Positions 35,960 to 43,396 of a DNA stretch of 64,000 bases are shown one piece after another (within the stretch, counting starts at the first letter, position 1; each line of letters begins with the position of its first letter). Under the pieces are notes generated by a model. It saw only the letters and a list, made by a program, of their open reading frames with translations. It was not told the DNA's origin and did not search any database. Made by a program: the position numbers and the translations under genes. Origin of the DNA: DASZTV01 sp035547515 (GTDB lineage: Bacteria; Actinomycetota; Actinomycetes; JAFAQI01); contig DASZUS010000026.1 in the NCBI GenBank assembly GCA_035547515.1, positions 62,001 to 126,000 of the forward strand. The letters are read 5' to 3'.

Positions 35960-37230
35960 TGGCCGGTCTGGCACCAGCTCGGCGGCGTGGGCTGCGGTGC
36001 GCTCGGCTGTCGGGCGACGGTGTGCCGGTGCCTCCTCGGCTTGGACGGCGCGGTCCGCTTCGCGCGGTGAGCCGCGGTCCAGGCGCTGCACGCGTCGCTG
36101 CGCAACGTGTCGATCTCGGTGTCCGCCTTGGCGTCGCTGGAGACCTGGCCGCCGGTCAGGAGCGCCCGGTCCGCCTGCGTCACCTGGTCGGTCGGCAGGT
36201 CGCTGGTGTGGCTGAGCCGCGACAGCGCGACGCCCGCGAACTGGCCGCGGACGCCGTGGAACACCGCGACGGAGCCATTGCTGTCCGCGACGTACCACTC
36301 CCGGCTCACGTAGAGCGCCGTCCCGCCGATCGCCAGCGCGATCAGGAGTACGACGAGGGCGGCGACGACGATGAGACGCCGGGCGATCCCGCCACGCGGC
36401 CGAGCCGGGCTGGCGGGCCGGCTCTGCGCTGTGTCGTTTGGATGTTGCGGGGGCGGCTCGCGGTCGGGAGCGGCTGCGGCGCCGGCGATGACGGGTGGCC
36501 GGGCGGGCGGCTCGCCCTCGACCGGCTCGGCAACCACGCAGGTGACGTTGTCCGGTGCGCCGGCCTGCAGGGCGAGCTCGACCAGCCGGTCGCAGATCTC
36601 CTGCGGGTCGCTGCCTTCGGCCAGTGTCGACGCGATCGCGGATGAGTCGACGTAGTCGGAAAGGCCGTCGCTGCAGAGCAGGTAGCGGTCGCCGGCGACC
36701 GGGGTGAGCGGCATCAGGTCGGGCTCGGCCTCACCCCTGCCGTCGAGGGCGCGAAGGATCCACGAGCGCCGCGGGTGGACCAGCGCCTCCTCGGCGGTGA
36801 TCTGGCCTTCGTCGACTAGCGACTGGACGAGCGTGTGGTCGCGGGAGAGCTGCGTCATCTCGCCGCCGCGAGACAGGTACGCCCGCGAGTCGCCGACCTG
36901 GGCGAGCCCGACGGCGTCGGCAGCACCGAGGATCGCGGTGAGCGTGGTGCCCATGCCGGCCAGCTGCGGGTCCCGCTCGATCGCGTCGCGGAGGAGGGAA
37001 TCGGCGTGCAGCACGGCGCTGCGCAACGACGCGAGCGGGTCGGTGATCGCGGCGTCGTTGTCGAGGGGCGCAAGAGCCTGCACCGCGAGCTTGCTGGCGA
37101 TCTCACCGGCGACCGAGCCGCCGACGCCGTCGGCGACGACCAGCAGGCGGGTGCCGGCGTACAAGGAGTCTTCGTTCCCGTCGCGCACCAGACCGACGTC
37201 GGTGCGCGCTCCGAAGCGCCATCCGCCCAT
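35956..37230 (-). CDS. pstP: PP2C-family Ser/Thr protein phosphatase PstP
   Basis: 424 aa. Metal-dependent phosphatase that removes phosphates from PknB and its targets. Motifs: RTDVGLVRDGNEDSL, LLVVADGVGGSVAGE, AQVGDSRAYL, CSDGLSDYV and GAPDNVTCVV, so all metal-binding Asp residues are present (catalytic domain 1-240). A Pro-rich linker, one TM (about 290-312, LIVVAALVVLLIALAIGGTA) and an outer domain of about 110 residues follow. ATG overlaps the fhaB stop (ATGA). Confidence 0.95.
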   Translation of the reverse strand: MGGWRFGARTDVGLVRDGNEDSLYAGTRLLVVADGVGGSVAGEIASKLAVQALAPLDNDAAITDPLASLRSAVLHADSLLRDAIERDPQLAGMGTTLTAILGAADAVGLAQVGDSRAYLSRGGEMTQLSRDHTLVQSLVDEGQITAEEALVHPRRSWILRALDGRGEAEPDLMPLTPVAGDRYLLCSDGLSDYVDSSAIASTLAEGSDPQEICDRLVELALQAGAPDNVTCVVAEPVEGEPPARPPVIAGAAAAPDREPPPQHPNDTAQSRPASPARPRGGIARRLIVVAALVVLLIALAIGGTALYVSREWYVADSNGSVAVFHGVRGQFAGVALSRLSHTSDLPTDQVTQADRALLTGGQVSSDAKADTEIDTLRSDACSAWTAAHRAKRTAPSKPRRHRHTVARQPSAPQPTPPSWCQTGQ

Positions 37231-37736
37231 CAGGCCTGCAGCTCCAGAAGCGTCCGCCCGATCCGGATCCGCGCGCCGGCGCTGACCTCGGTGGGAGTCG
37301 TGATCTTCGACGAGCCGAGCAGTGTGCCGTTGGTGGAGCCGAGGTCCTCGATCAACCAGACGCTGCCGTTGGGCACCAGCCGCGCGTGGTGCTGCGAGAC
37401 GTAGTCGTCGTTGATCGCAATGGTCGAGCTCTCCGCCCGGCCGATGGTGACGGGCAGCGAGGACAGCGGGACGGTCTTGCCGGCGAGCGGCCCGTCGACG
37501 ATCGCGACGCGGGTCGGCGGGACAACTGCCTGCCGCGACGCCCGGGCTCGCTTGGGCTTCGGTGGAGGGGGTGGCTGTGCGACGGCGGGGCCGCGGGTGG
37601 CGCGGGCCGGCTTCGAGGCGCGCCTCGGCGCCGTGCCGAAGATGTCATGGCGTACCGCGACCACCGCTGCGATGACGAAGCCCCACAGCAGGATGAGGAC
37701 GACTGTCCTCAGCAGGAAGACGACAGCGACCGGCAA
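37230..37736 (-). CDS. fhaB: FHA-domain protein FhaB (FipA)
   Basis: 168 aa, TTG start 37736. N-terminal TM (VVFLLRTVVLILLWGFVIAAVVAV), basic Pro-rich linker, and a C-terminal FHA domain: VTIGRAESSTIAINDDYVSQ, HHARLV and DLGSTNGTLL, the phosphothreonine-binding loops intact. FhaB binds phosphorylated PknB targets and links signalling to septum/wall synthesis. Six bases after the fhaA stop. Confidence 0.93.
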   Translation of the reverse strand: MPVAVVFLLRTVVLILLWGFVIAAVVAVRHDIFGTAPRRASKPARATRGPAVAQPPPPPKPKRARASRQAVVPPTRVAIVDGPLAGKTVPLSSLPVTIGRAESSTIAINDDYVSQHHARLVPNGSVWLIEDLGSTNGTLLGSSKITTPTEVSAGARIRIGRTLLELQA

Positions 37737-37742
37737 GGTGAA

Positions 37743-38483
37743 TCAGCCTTCGTCGCGCCGGAAGATCAGCGTCGAGTGGCCGATGTCGAGGCGATCCCCG
37801 TCGTTGAGCTCGACGCGCTCGACGCGTTTGCCGTTCACCGCGACGCCGTTGGTCGAGCCGAGGTCGACCACGCCGACCCGGCCGTCGCTGTAGCGGATCT
37901 CGGCGTGGTGACGGGAGACCCCGGCGTCCTCGAGGCGCAGGTCGCAGTCGCTGGCCCGCCCCACGAGCGTCACCGCGTGCGTGAGGAAGTACGCCGACTC
38001 GTCGGCGTCGCCATTGACGATGAGCCGGGGGCGCAGCGGGAAGGCGCCGGCGGGGCTCGGTGCTGCTGATGGTGTCCGTGCGGCCGGCTCTGCCGGAGCC
38101 GCCGGACCTGAGGCTGCCTCGACGGCGCTGCGAACCCTGAAGACGCCGGTGGTGATGCCGGGCTGCTGCTCGAAGCCGACGACGACAGGCCCGACGAAGG
38201 AATAGCCCTGCTCTGCTGCGTGCTCGCGGACCATCGCGGCGAGCTCCTCGCCCAGCGGTTCGGCCCACTCCGCGAGGCGGCTGTAGTCGCGGTCGCTGAG
38301 CTCGACGATGTAGGAGTTGGGAGCCAGCACCCGTTCGCGGGAGATGACCTCCTTGCGGTCGTCGGCCTCGCGCTGGAGCGCGCCGGCGATCTCGGCGGGC
38401 TGCACCTCGGCCTTGAAGACCCGTGCGAAGGCACCTTCGACCAGCCCACCGAGACGGCGCTCGAAGGTTTGCAGCACTCCCAC
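37743..38483 (-). CDS. fhaA: FHA-domain protein FhaA with DUF3662 domain
   Basis: 246 aa from GTG 38483, with GGAAGGGA about six bases upstream; the ATG at 38516 would add 11 unlike residues. N-terminal DUF3662 domain (VGVLQTFERRLGGLVEGAFARVF... to VVGFEQQPG), short Ala/Pro linker, C-terminal FHA domain with GRASDCDLRLEDAGVSRHHA and DLGSTNGVAVN. In mycobacteria FhaA binds phosphorylated MurJ pseudokinase and so controls lipid II export; here it may also see the pseudokinase of its own operon. First gene of the operon. Confidence 0.93.
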   Translation of the reverse strand: MGVLQTFERRLGGLVEGAFARVFKAEVQPAEIAGALQREADDRKEVISRERVLAPNSYIVELSDRDYSRLAEWAEPLGEELAAMVREHAAEQGYSFVGPVVVGFEQQPGITTGVFRVRSAVEAASGPAAPAEPAARTPSAAPSPAGAFPLRPRLIVNGDADESAYFLTHAVTLVGRASDCDLRLEDAGVSRHHAEIRYSDGRVGVVDLGSTNGVAVNGKRVERVELNDGDRLDIGHSTLIFRRDEG

Positions 38484-38612
38484 GACGCGTCCCTTCCCGG
38501 ACTGTCCGGGGCGCACGCCTCGCGGCGTACGACAGGTTCATCGTGCTGCGCCCAGGCGTGATCGTAACGGGGAAGACTGATCATCCCTGCGTGCTAGCGT
38601 GAGCGTCCCCGC

Positions 38613-38698
38613 GGGCGAGTGGCGGAATGGCAGACGCGCACGGTTCAGGTCCGTGTGTCCGTAAGGACGTGGGGGTTCAACTCCCCCCTCGCCCACCA
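38613..38698 (+). tRNA. tRNA-Leu (CAG)
   Basis: 86 nt including an encoded CCA (38696-38698). Acceptor GGGCGAG/CTCGCCC, anticodon stem CACGG/CCGTG with loop TTCAGGT and anticodon CAG, long variable arm (TGTCC/GGACG region), T-stem GGGGG/CCCCC around TTCAACT. Its 3' end (38678-38698) is repeated at 42424-42445, marking it as an integration site. Confidence 0.97.
38678..38698 (+). repeat. attL-like direct repeat (tRNA-Leu 3' end)
   Basis: 21 nt covering T-loop, T-stem, acceptor and CCA of tRNA-Leu, starting CAACTCCCCCC and ending CTCGCCCACCA. The second copy at 42424-42445 differs only by one additional C in the C-run. Duplicated tRNA 3' ends are the classic footprint of tyrosine-recombinase integration. 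Confidence 0.85.
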
Positions 38699-38928
38699 TC
38701 CACAAGTCGCAGCTGACCCGGACCTTGGTTCGCTGAACCTTCGTGCGGTCGCTTCCATCTCGCACCCACCGACATCGCGAGGCATAGCGAGCATCTACGA
38801 CCGAGCGGGTGTCGGGGCGCGCGCCTGCGTTTCGCCCCGCTCCTTTCCGGCTCGCTCGTTTACCGGCGCCTGCCGCCTTTCCGCCCGCCGGCTGCTCCCG
38901 AGCGATAGACACAGTGGTATCTGGAATA

Positions 38929-38951
38929 CGGCACCGGAACCGTCGGTGCCG
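38929..38951. promoter_or_regulatory. Inverted repeat upstream of the recQ-like gene
   Basis: CGGCACCG (38929-38936) and CGGTGCCG (38944-38951), perfect 8-bp arms with a 7-nt spacer, 28 nt before the ATG. Size and placement fit a repressor operator over the promoter of the recQ-dprA pair; no -10/-35 could be assigned. The rest of 38699-38978 holds no gene. Confidence 0.4.
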
Positions 38952-38978
38952 GTCAGTAACGTCGCACCAAAGTCTGCG

Positions 38979-41048
38979 ATGTGGAGATGGATGGACGACA
39001 TTCGCGGCAGGGCGCTCGCCGCTCTTGCTGCCGTCTTTGGGGATGCGGCGGAGTTCCGTGAACAGCAGCTTGAGGCGATCGAATCCGTCGTGGATCGGCG
39101 TGCTCGCACTCTCGTCGTCCAGCGCACCGGCTGGGGCAAGAGCGTCGTCTACTTCATCGCAACGCGGCTACTTCGGGACGACGATGCCGGCACGACCTTG
39201 ATCGTCTCTCCGCTGCTGGCCCTCATGCGAGACCAGATCGCGATGGCCGAGCGCCTGGGAATACGTGCTGTCACGATCAACAGCGCCAATGCCAAGGATT
39301 GGGACCGCATCGAGCAGCGGCTACTCGACGACGAGATTGACGTCCTCCTGATCTCGCCCGAGAGACTCAACAACCCAGGCTTCCGCGAGCGTCTGCTCGA
39401 GCCGTTATCGCGACGCATCGGGCTGCTAGTCATCGATGAGGCACACTGCATCAGCGACTGGGGGCACGACTTTCGCCCTGACTATCGGAGGATCGTTCGG
39501 CTGTTGGAGCTGCTCCCTCCGAACGTTCCGCTTCTCTGCACGACTGCAACCGCGAACAATCGCGTGATTGGCGATATCGCTGCGCAACTTGGCGACCGAC
39601 TGGTGACCATCCGCGGGCCGCTCGACCGGCCGAGCCTACGGCTCGAGGTCCGCCAGCTCGACACCCAAGCTCAGCGCCTTGCGTGGCTTGCGACAGCATT
39701 GCCGCTGATGGAAGGTAGCGGCATCGTCTATTGCCTGACGGTCGCGGATACCGAACACGTCGCGGACTGGCTAGTGAGCAGGGGTATCTCGTCGACGGCA
39801 TATTCCGGCGACACCGACCCCGCCGCCCGCCTCGAAGCCGAGGCCGCTCTTCGGGACAATGAGGTGAAGGCACTAGTGGCAACGTCCGCACTAGGCATGG
39901 GCTATGACAAGCCAGATCTGGGGTTCGTCGTTCATTACCAGTCGCCCAACTCGCCGATCGCCTATTACCAACAGGTCGGGCGGGCCGGGCGGGCCGTCGC
40001 CCACGCAGACGCAGTGTTGTTGATCGGCGCGGAGGACGCCGATATCTGGGAGTACTTCCTTCGAACGTCGTTTCCTCCGCAACGCGACGCCGAGCTTGTT
40101 GTCAATCTGTTGCAGGAGTCGGGCCGGCCGGTGCCCCTAGCCGAGATCGAGCTATCGGCGAACATCCGCCGGGGGCGCCTCACCGCGATGCTGAAGCTGC
40201 TTGAGGTGGAGGGCGCGGTCGAACGGGCCGGCTCGCAGTGGCTGCGGACCCTGCGACCGTGGACATACGACCGCGAGCGGGTCGATCGCGTGACCCGCGA
40301 GCGCGTGGCGGAGCAAGAAGCGATGCGTGAGTACGCCGTGACCACCGAATGCCGCATGAAGTGGATTCGAGAGGCGCTCGACGATCCAAGCGCAACTCAG
40401 TGCGGCCGCTGTGATCGGTGCACAGCGGCTCGATTCGCTTTCGATATTGATCCGGCACTTGTCGCGGAAGCCGCCCGGTTTCTCCGACGACGACCGGTGG
40501 AGTTCGACCCTCGTAAGCGGTGGCCCGGCAGTCCGCGGGCCGGAGCCATCGACGCCGACCGTCGGGCTGAGGTTGGCCGCGCATTGAGCAGGCTGGCCGA
40601 CGGCGGCTGGGGACAGGTCGTCCTCGACTGCAAGCACGCGGAGACGGCATTCCCCGACGATCTCGTCGAGGCACTGGCGGATCTTGCGCGAGGGTGGAGC
40701 CCAGAGCCCGCGCCGGTCGCGATCGCGTACATCCCGAGCCTGAACCCGGGTAGGCAACTAGTGCCGGATCTTGCCCGTCGACTAGCGGCATCTCTCGGAC
40801 TGCCGACAGTGGATTGGGTGCGGAAGGCCCGGGCGACCGAGCCCCAGAAGCTGATGGAGAACAGCTCCCAACAACTGCGAAATGTCCTCAACGCCTACAC
40901 CGTCGACCAGAAGCTAGCCGGGGAGCCCGTCTTCCTCGTGGATGATGTAGTTGATTCGCGGTGGACCATGACCGTCGTGGCGTACGAGCTGCGATCTGCA
41001 GGTAGTGGGCCGGTCTTCCCCCTGGCGCTTGCACGAACGAAGGGGTAG
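38979..41048 (+). CDS. RecQ-family DNA helicase fused to a phosphoribosyltransferase-like domain
   Basis: 689 aa from ATG 38979; ATG 38991 (GGAG four bases upstream) is an alternative. SF2 helicase motifs in order: FREQQ (26-30), motif I RTGWGKS (49-55), SPLLALMRDQ, motif II DEAHCISDWGHDFR (153-166, with RecQ aromatic loop), CTTATAN, TSALGMGYDKP, motif VI QQVGRAGR (331-338). RecQ zinc subdomain: Cys458, then CGRCDRC (475-481). A winged-helix-like part lies between. The C terminus (about 575-689) resembles a PRTase: IAYIPSLNPGRQLVPDLARR, later VFLVDDVVDSRWT, in place of the PRPP loop. Two bases separate it from the dprA-like gene. Frame upstream to 38619 runs through tRNA-Leu and was rejected. 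Confidence 0.88.
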   Translation: MWRWMDDIRGRALAALAAVFGDAAEFREQQLEAIESVVDRRARTLVVQRTGWGKSVVYFIATRLLRDDDAGTTLIVSPLLALMRDQIAMAERLGIRAVTINSANAKDWDRIEQRLLDDEIDVLLISPERLNNPGFRERLLEPLSRRIGLLVIDEAHCISDWGHDFRPDYRRIVRLLELLPPNVPLLCTTATANNRVIGDIAAQLGDRLVTIRGPLDRPSLRLEVRQLDTQAQRLAWLATALPLMEGSGIVYCLTVADTEHVADWLVSRGISSTAYSGDTDPAARLEAEAALRDNEVKALVATSALGMGYDKPDLGFVVHYQSPNSPIAYYQQVGRAGRAVAHADAVLLIGAEDADIWEYFLRTSFPPQRDAELVVNLLQESGRPVPLAEIELSANIRRGRLTAMLKLLEVEGAVERAGSQWLRTLRPWTYDRERVDRVTRERVAEQEAMREYAVTTECRMKWIREALDDPSATQCGRCDRCTAARFAFDIDPALVAEAARFLRRRPVEFDPRKRWPGSPRAGAIDADRRAEVGRALSRLADGGWGQVVLDCKHAETAFPDDLVEALADLARGWSPEPAPVAIAYIPSLNPGRQLVPDLARRLAASLGLPTVDWVRKARATEPQKLMENSSQQLRNVLNAYTVDQKLAGEPVFLVDDVVDSRWTMTVVAYELRSAGSGPVFPLALARTKG

Positions 41049-41050
41049 CG

Positions 41051-41983
41051 GTGACCGCACAGTCACTCACAACGCTCGCGCTGACGACGCGCATGGTGCC
41101 GTCGGAGATTAAGCCACTCTCCTCGCGGGAGTTCTGGCCACTGACACGGCGCGTCGCCCTCTCCCAACTCGCGGGCAAAGATGCGGCCGATGTTGCGGAA
41201 GAGGCGGCGATATCGATCGCCGATTCCGAGCGACTGCTCGGACTGCTGGATCGGTCGACCGCAGTAGCGCTAGCCATGGAGCGCCTTGAGCAGGCCGGCG
41301 TGTGGACCGTCACTCCTGAGGATGACGCGTACCCGAAGCGACTCATCGATCGTCTCGGTGATTCCGCGCCGCCGGTTCTCCACGGAGTTGGCCAGCCAGG
41401 AACGCTGGAAGCTGCCGCTGTCGGGATCGTTGGGTCTCGCGACGTCACGCTCGAAGGCGCCGATGTGGCTCGCCGTGCAGCGAGCGCTGCGGTTGACGCC
41501 GGCTTGGCGGTCATTTCGGGCGCGGCGCGTGGGGTGGATCAACAGGCGATGGCGTCCGCCTTCGAGGCCCGTGGTGTCGTACTTGGAATCCTCGCCGACG
41601 CGCTGGTCAAAGTCGTGCGCCAGCCGGACATGCGGGCAGCCGTGCACGACGGTCTGGTCACTCTGGCCACGCCGTACTCGCCCGAGGCCGGCTTCAGCGC
41701 CGCCAACGCGATGGGCCGAAACAAGATCATTTATGCCTTGGCCCGGACGACATTGGTCGTGTGTACCGACCAGGGACGCGGTGGCACGTGGGCGGGCGCA
41801 ACAGAGGCGTTGAAGGCAAGGAACGGTCGAGTCCTTGTGTGGCGTGGTCTCGGACAAGGTCCGGGTAACGAGGCCTTGGTGGCGCTAGGAGCTGAGCCAA
41901 CTGACGATCTTGCGTCGCTCACGGAGCGGCCGCCGCCGGAAGTAGGGCGCGTCACTGCCGATCAACTCACGATGAACATCTAG
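41051..41983 (+). CDS. Divergent DprA/SMF-family DNA-processing protein
   Basis: 310 aa, GTG start two bases after the recQ stop, so translation is coupled. DprA Rossmann signatures: YPKRLIDRLGDSAPPVLHGVG (94-114), GIVGSR (125-130), SGAARGVDQQAM (156-167), GRNKIIYALA (222-231), GGTWAGATEAL (244-254). Differences from canonical DprA: SExP before the FPxRNR loop is missing (TPYSPEAG), SGSLxTA reads GGTWAGA, and no C-terminal winged helix follows. N-terminal 75 residues look like a helical, HhH-like region. DprA binds ssDNA and loads RecA in transformation; this variant more likely belongs to helicase-linked conflict/uptake modules. Confidence 0.85.
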   Translation: MTAQSLTTLALTTRMVPSEIKPLSSREFWPLTRRVALSQLAGKDAADVAEEAAISIADSERLLGLLDRSTAVALAMERLEQAGVWTVTPEDDAYPKRLIDRLGDSAPPVLHGVGQPGTLEAAAVGIVGSRDVTLEGADVARRAASAAVDAGLAVISGAARGVDQQAMASAFEARGVVLGILADALVKVVRQPDMRAAVHDGLVTLATPYSPEAGFSAANAMGRNKIIYALARTTLVVCTDQGRGGTWAGATEALKARNGRVLVWRGLGQGPGNEALVALGAEPTDDLASLTERPPPEVGRVTADQLTMNI

Positions 41984-41988
41984 GGCGA

Positions 41989-42268
41989 TTACGCGCTGAG
42001 ATGACCTGCAGCGTATGCACGGAGCCGCGCGCCGACGTCGAGAAGCAGGTCCGCGACGTCTCCCGGTGCCATGGACTCAAACAACGCGTCCGAGCCGTGT
42101 AGTTCCGCTGATAGCGCGAACTGACGGAAGGCGGCAGGCGTCGTCGTCCATCAGAAGTACGAATCCGAAGGCCGCCGCTACGTAGTACGCGCGAAGGACG
42201 TCTATCCGGTCGGCTATCGCTATCGCTGCCGACCGTCCTTCCGAGGACCGATTCGCCCCGTTCGACAT
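41989..42268 (-). pseudogene. Small gene with apparent frameshift (third gene of the island)
   Basis: ATG 42268 starts MSNGANRSSEGRSAAIAIAD, then RIDVLRAYYVAAAFGFVLLMDDD in one frame, which soon runs into unlike sequence. Around 42145-42155 (GACGACGACG run) the +1 frame takes over and reads TPAAFRQFALSAELHGSDAL, then FESMAPGDVADLLLDVGA and RLRAYAAGHLSA with TAA at 41989-41991. Joined, it is a coherent, helical, slightly acidic protein of about 93 aa. It may be a real pseudogene, a programmed frameshift or a sequencing error. I do not recognise the family. It converges on the dprA-like gene (gap 5 nt). Confidence 0.45.
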
Positions 42269-42300
42269 GAGCCGACCGTACGGCAGCTTCAAGATGATCC

Positions 42301-42320
42301 GTTATGCCTCGGGGCATAAC
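42301..42320. promoter_or_regulatory. Perfect palindromic putative operator
   Basis: GTTATGCC-tcgg-GGCATAAC: perfect 8-bp arms around a 4-nt centre, 33 nt before the start of the frameshifted small gene, in an AT-richer context. Fits a dimeric repressor site; could also form a small hairpin. Confidence 0.45.
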
Positions 42321-42423
42321 GGTGCGGCGCGCAACGGCGTCGAACGGTGGGCAACGACGAGAACCACTGCGCTGACCTGCAGTCCGTGTAAACGCGCAGG
42401 TAGGAAGCGCCGGTCGAGTGGTC

Positions 42424-42445
42424 CAACTCCCCCCCTCGCCCACCA
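42424..42445 (+). repeat. attR-like direct repeat (copy of tRNA-Leu 3' end)
   Basis: 22 nt matching 38678-38698 with one extra C; also preceded by GGTC against GGTT in the tRNA. No cloverleaf can be formed upstream, so this is a partial copy rather than a second tRNA gene. Marks the right end of the island, 61 nt before the SDR gene. Confidence 0.85.
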
Positions 42446-42506
42446 AGTTGTCGCTAGATCGTCGGTGGGTGTCAGGCGTCGTCAGCGCATCGGGTACGAA
42501 TGGGTC

Positions 42507-43268
42507 ATGGCAGATCGACTCGATGGCACCGTCGCGCTCGTCACCGGCGCAAGCAGCGGGATCGGTGAAGCCACCGCCCGGCGGCTGGCACGTGAGGGTG
42601 CGAGCGTCGCGCTTGCGGCGCGCCGCAAGGACCGACTTGACGCGCTCGCCGCCGAGATCACGGCCGCCGGCGGCAACGCACTGGCGATCGAGACGGACGT
42701 GACCGACCAAACGCAGGCTCAGGCCGCGGTCGAGCGCACCGTTGCGGAGTTCGGTCGGCTCGACACGGTGATCAACAACGCCGGCGTGATGCTGCTCGGT
42801 CCGATCGAGGATGCGCCGCTAGAGGAGTGGGACCGGATGGTCGCGCTCAACGTTCAGGGCCTGCTCTACGTCGCGCACGCTTCGCTCAAGCACCTCATCG
42901 CGGCCGCTGAGTCCGGACCCCGCCGGGTGTCGGACATGGTCAATGTCTCCTCGGTCGCCGGGCGCATGGTGCGCCTCGGCTCCGGCGTCTACAACCTCAC
43001 CAAGCACGGCATCGGCGCGTTCTCGGAGTCGCTGCGCATGGAAGTGCACGGCCGTCACGTGCGGGTCAGCCTGGTCGAGCCCGGCGCGGTCTCGACCGAG
43101 CTGGCGAGTCATGTCCGCGAAGAGGTCCAGGAGTCCCTGCGGGCCCGAATCGGGCACATCGAGCGGCTCGAGGCCGATGACATCGCCGACGCGATCGCCT
43201 ACATCGTCACGAGCCCGCGGCACGTCTCCATCAACGAGATCCTGGTCCGCCCGACCGAGCAGGACTGA
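42507..43268 (+). CDS. Short-chain dehydrogenase/reductase
   Basis: 253 aa from ATG 42507 (MADRLDGTVALVTGASSGIG). Classical SDR: cofactor motif TGASSGIG (13-20), NNAG at about 90, catalytic Ser in NVSSVAG and Tyr-Lys in YNLTK. Acid residue pattern after beta-2 (ALAARRKDRL, two Arg) favours NADP(H). Substrate unknown; similar to YdfG/3-hydroxy acid dehydrogenase-like SDRs. The frame is open from 42267 through the att repeat, but that part has no SD. First normal-composition gene after the island. Confidence 0.9.
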   Translation: MADRLDGTVALVTGASSGIGEATARRLAREGASVALAARRKDRLDALAAEITAAGGNALAIETDVTDQTQAQAAVERTVAEFGRLDTVINNAGVMLLGPIEDAPLEEWDRMVALNVQGLLYVAHASLKHLIAAAESGPRRVSDMVNVSSVAGRMVRLGSGVYNLTKHGIGAFSESLRMEVHGRHVRVSLVEPGAVSTELASHVREEVQESLRARIGHIERLEADDIADAIAYIVTSPRHVSINEILVRPTEQD

Positions 43269-43281
43269 CTCGCCACAGGAG

Positions 43282-43330
43282 CTTCCGCTAAGCCGTCGCC
43301 ACCGAATGAGTCCCGTTGCCTCAGCGGAAG
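43282..43330 (+). terminator. Hairpin after the SDR gene
   Basis: CTTCCGCTAAG (43282-43292) against CTCAGCGGAAG (43320-43330), 10 of 11 paired, loop 27 nt, starting 13 nt after the SDR stop. Architecture resembles the 9381 and 26115 palindromes (AGCGGA arm). Between convergent genes, so it may serve both. Confidence 0.45.
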
Positions 43331-43396
43331 TCGCAGCGCGCGGACTAGAAGACCGAGCGCCGCGCCGCGCCGCCGAGCTCCTTCAGGCTTTGCGCG

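Larger units (their letters stand above)
38699..42445. mobile_element. Small genomic island integrated at tRNA-Leu
   Basis: 3.75 kb between the tRNA-Leu 3' end and its duplicate. Contents: recQ-PRTase fusion and dprA-like gene (plus), a frameshifted small gene (minus), and two palindromes near the outer ends. Rare codons such as CTA, ATA and GTA are clearly commoner than in the flanking pkn operon or SDR gene, supporting foreign origin. No integrase, relaxase or transposase is present, so it is either a remnant or moves in trans. The tRNA remains complete because its 3' end was restored by the repeat. Confidence 0.75.

Noticed and set aside
42130..42320. Plus-strand protein-like stretch (HQKYESEGRRYVVRAKDVYP)
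   Set aside because: No start codon after the preceding stop, no SD, and it lies antisense to the more convincing small gene.
41967..42710. 247-aa minus-strand frame spanning the island end and SDR start
   Set aside because: Its first half is antisense to the SDR gene and the second half is the unused frame of the small island gene; no homology-like features.
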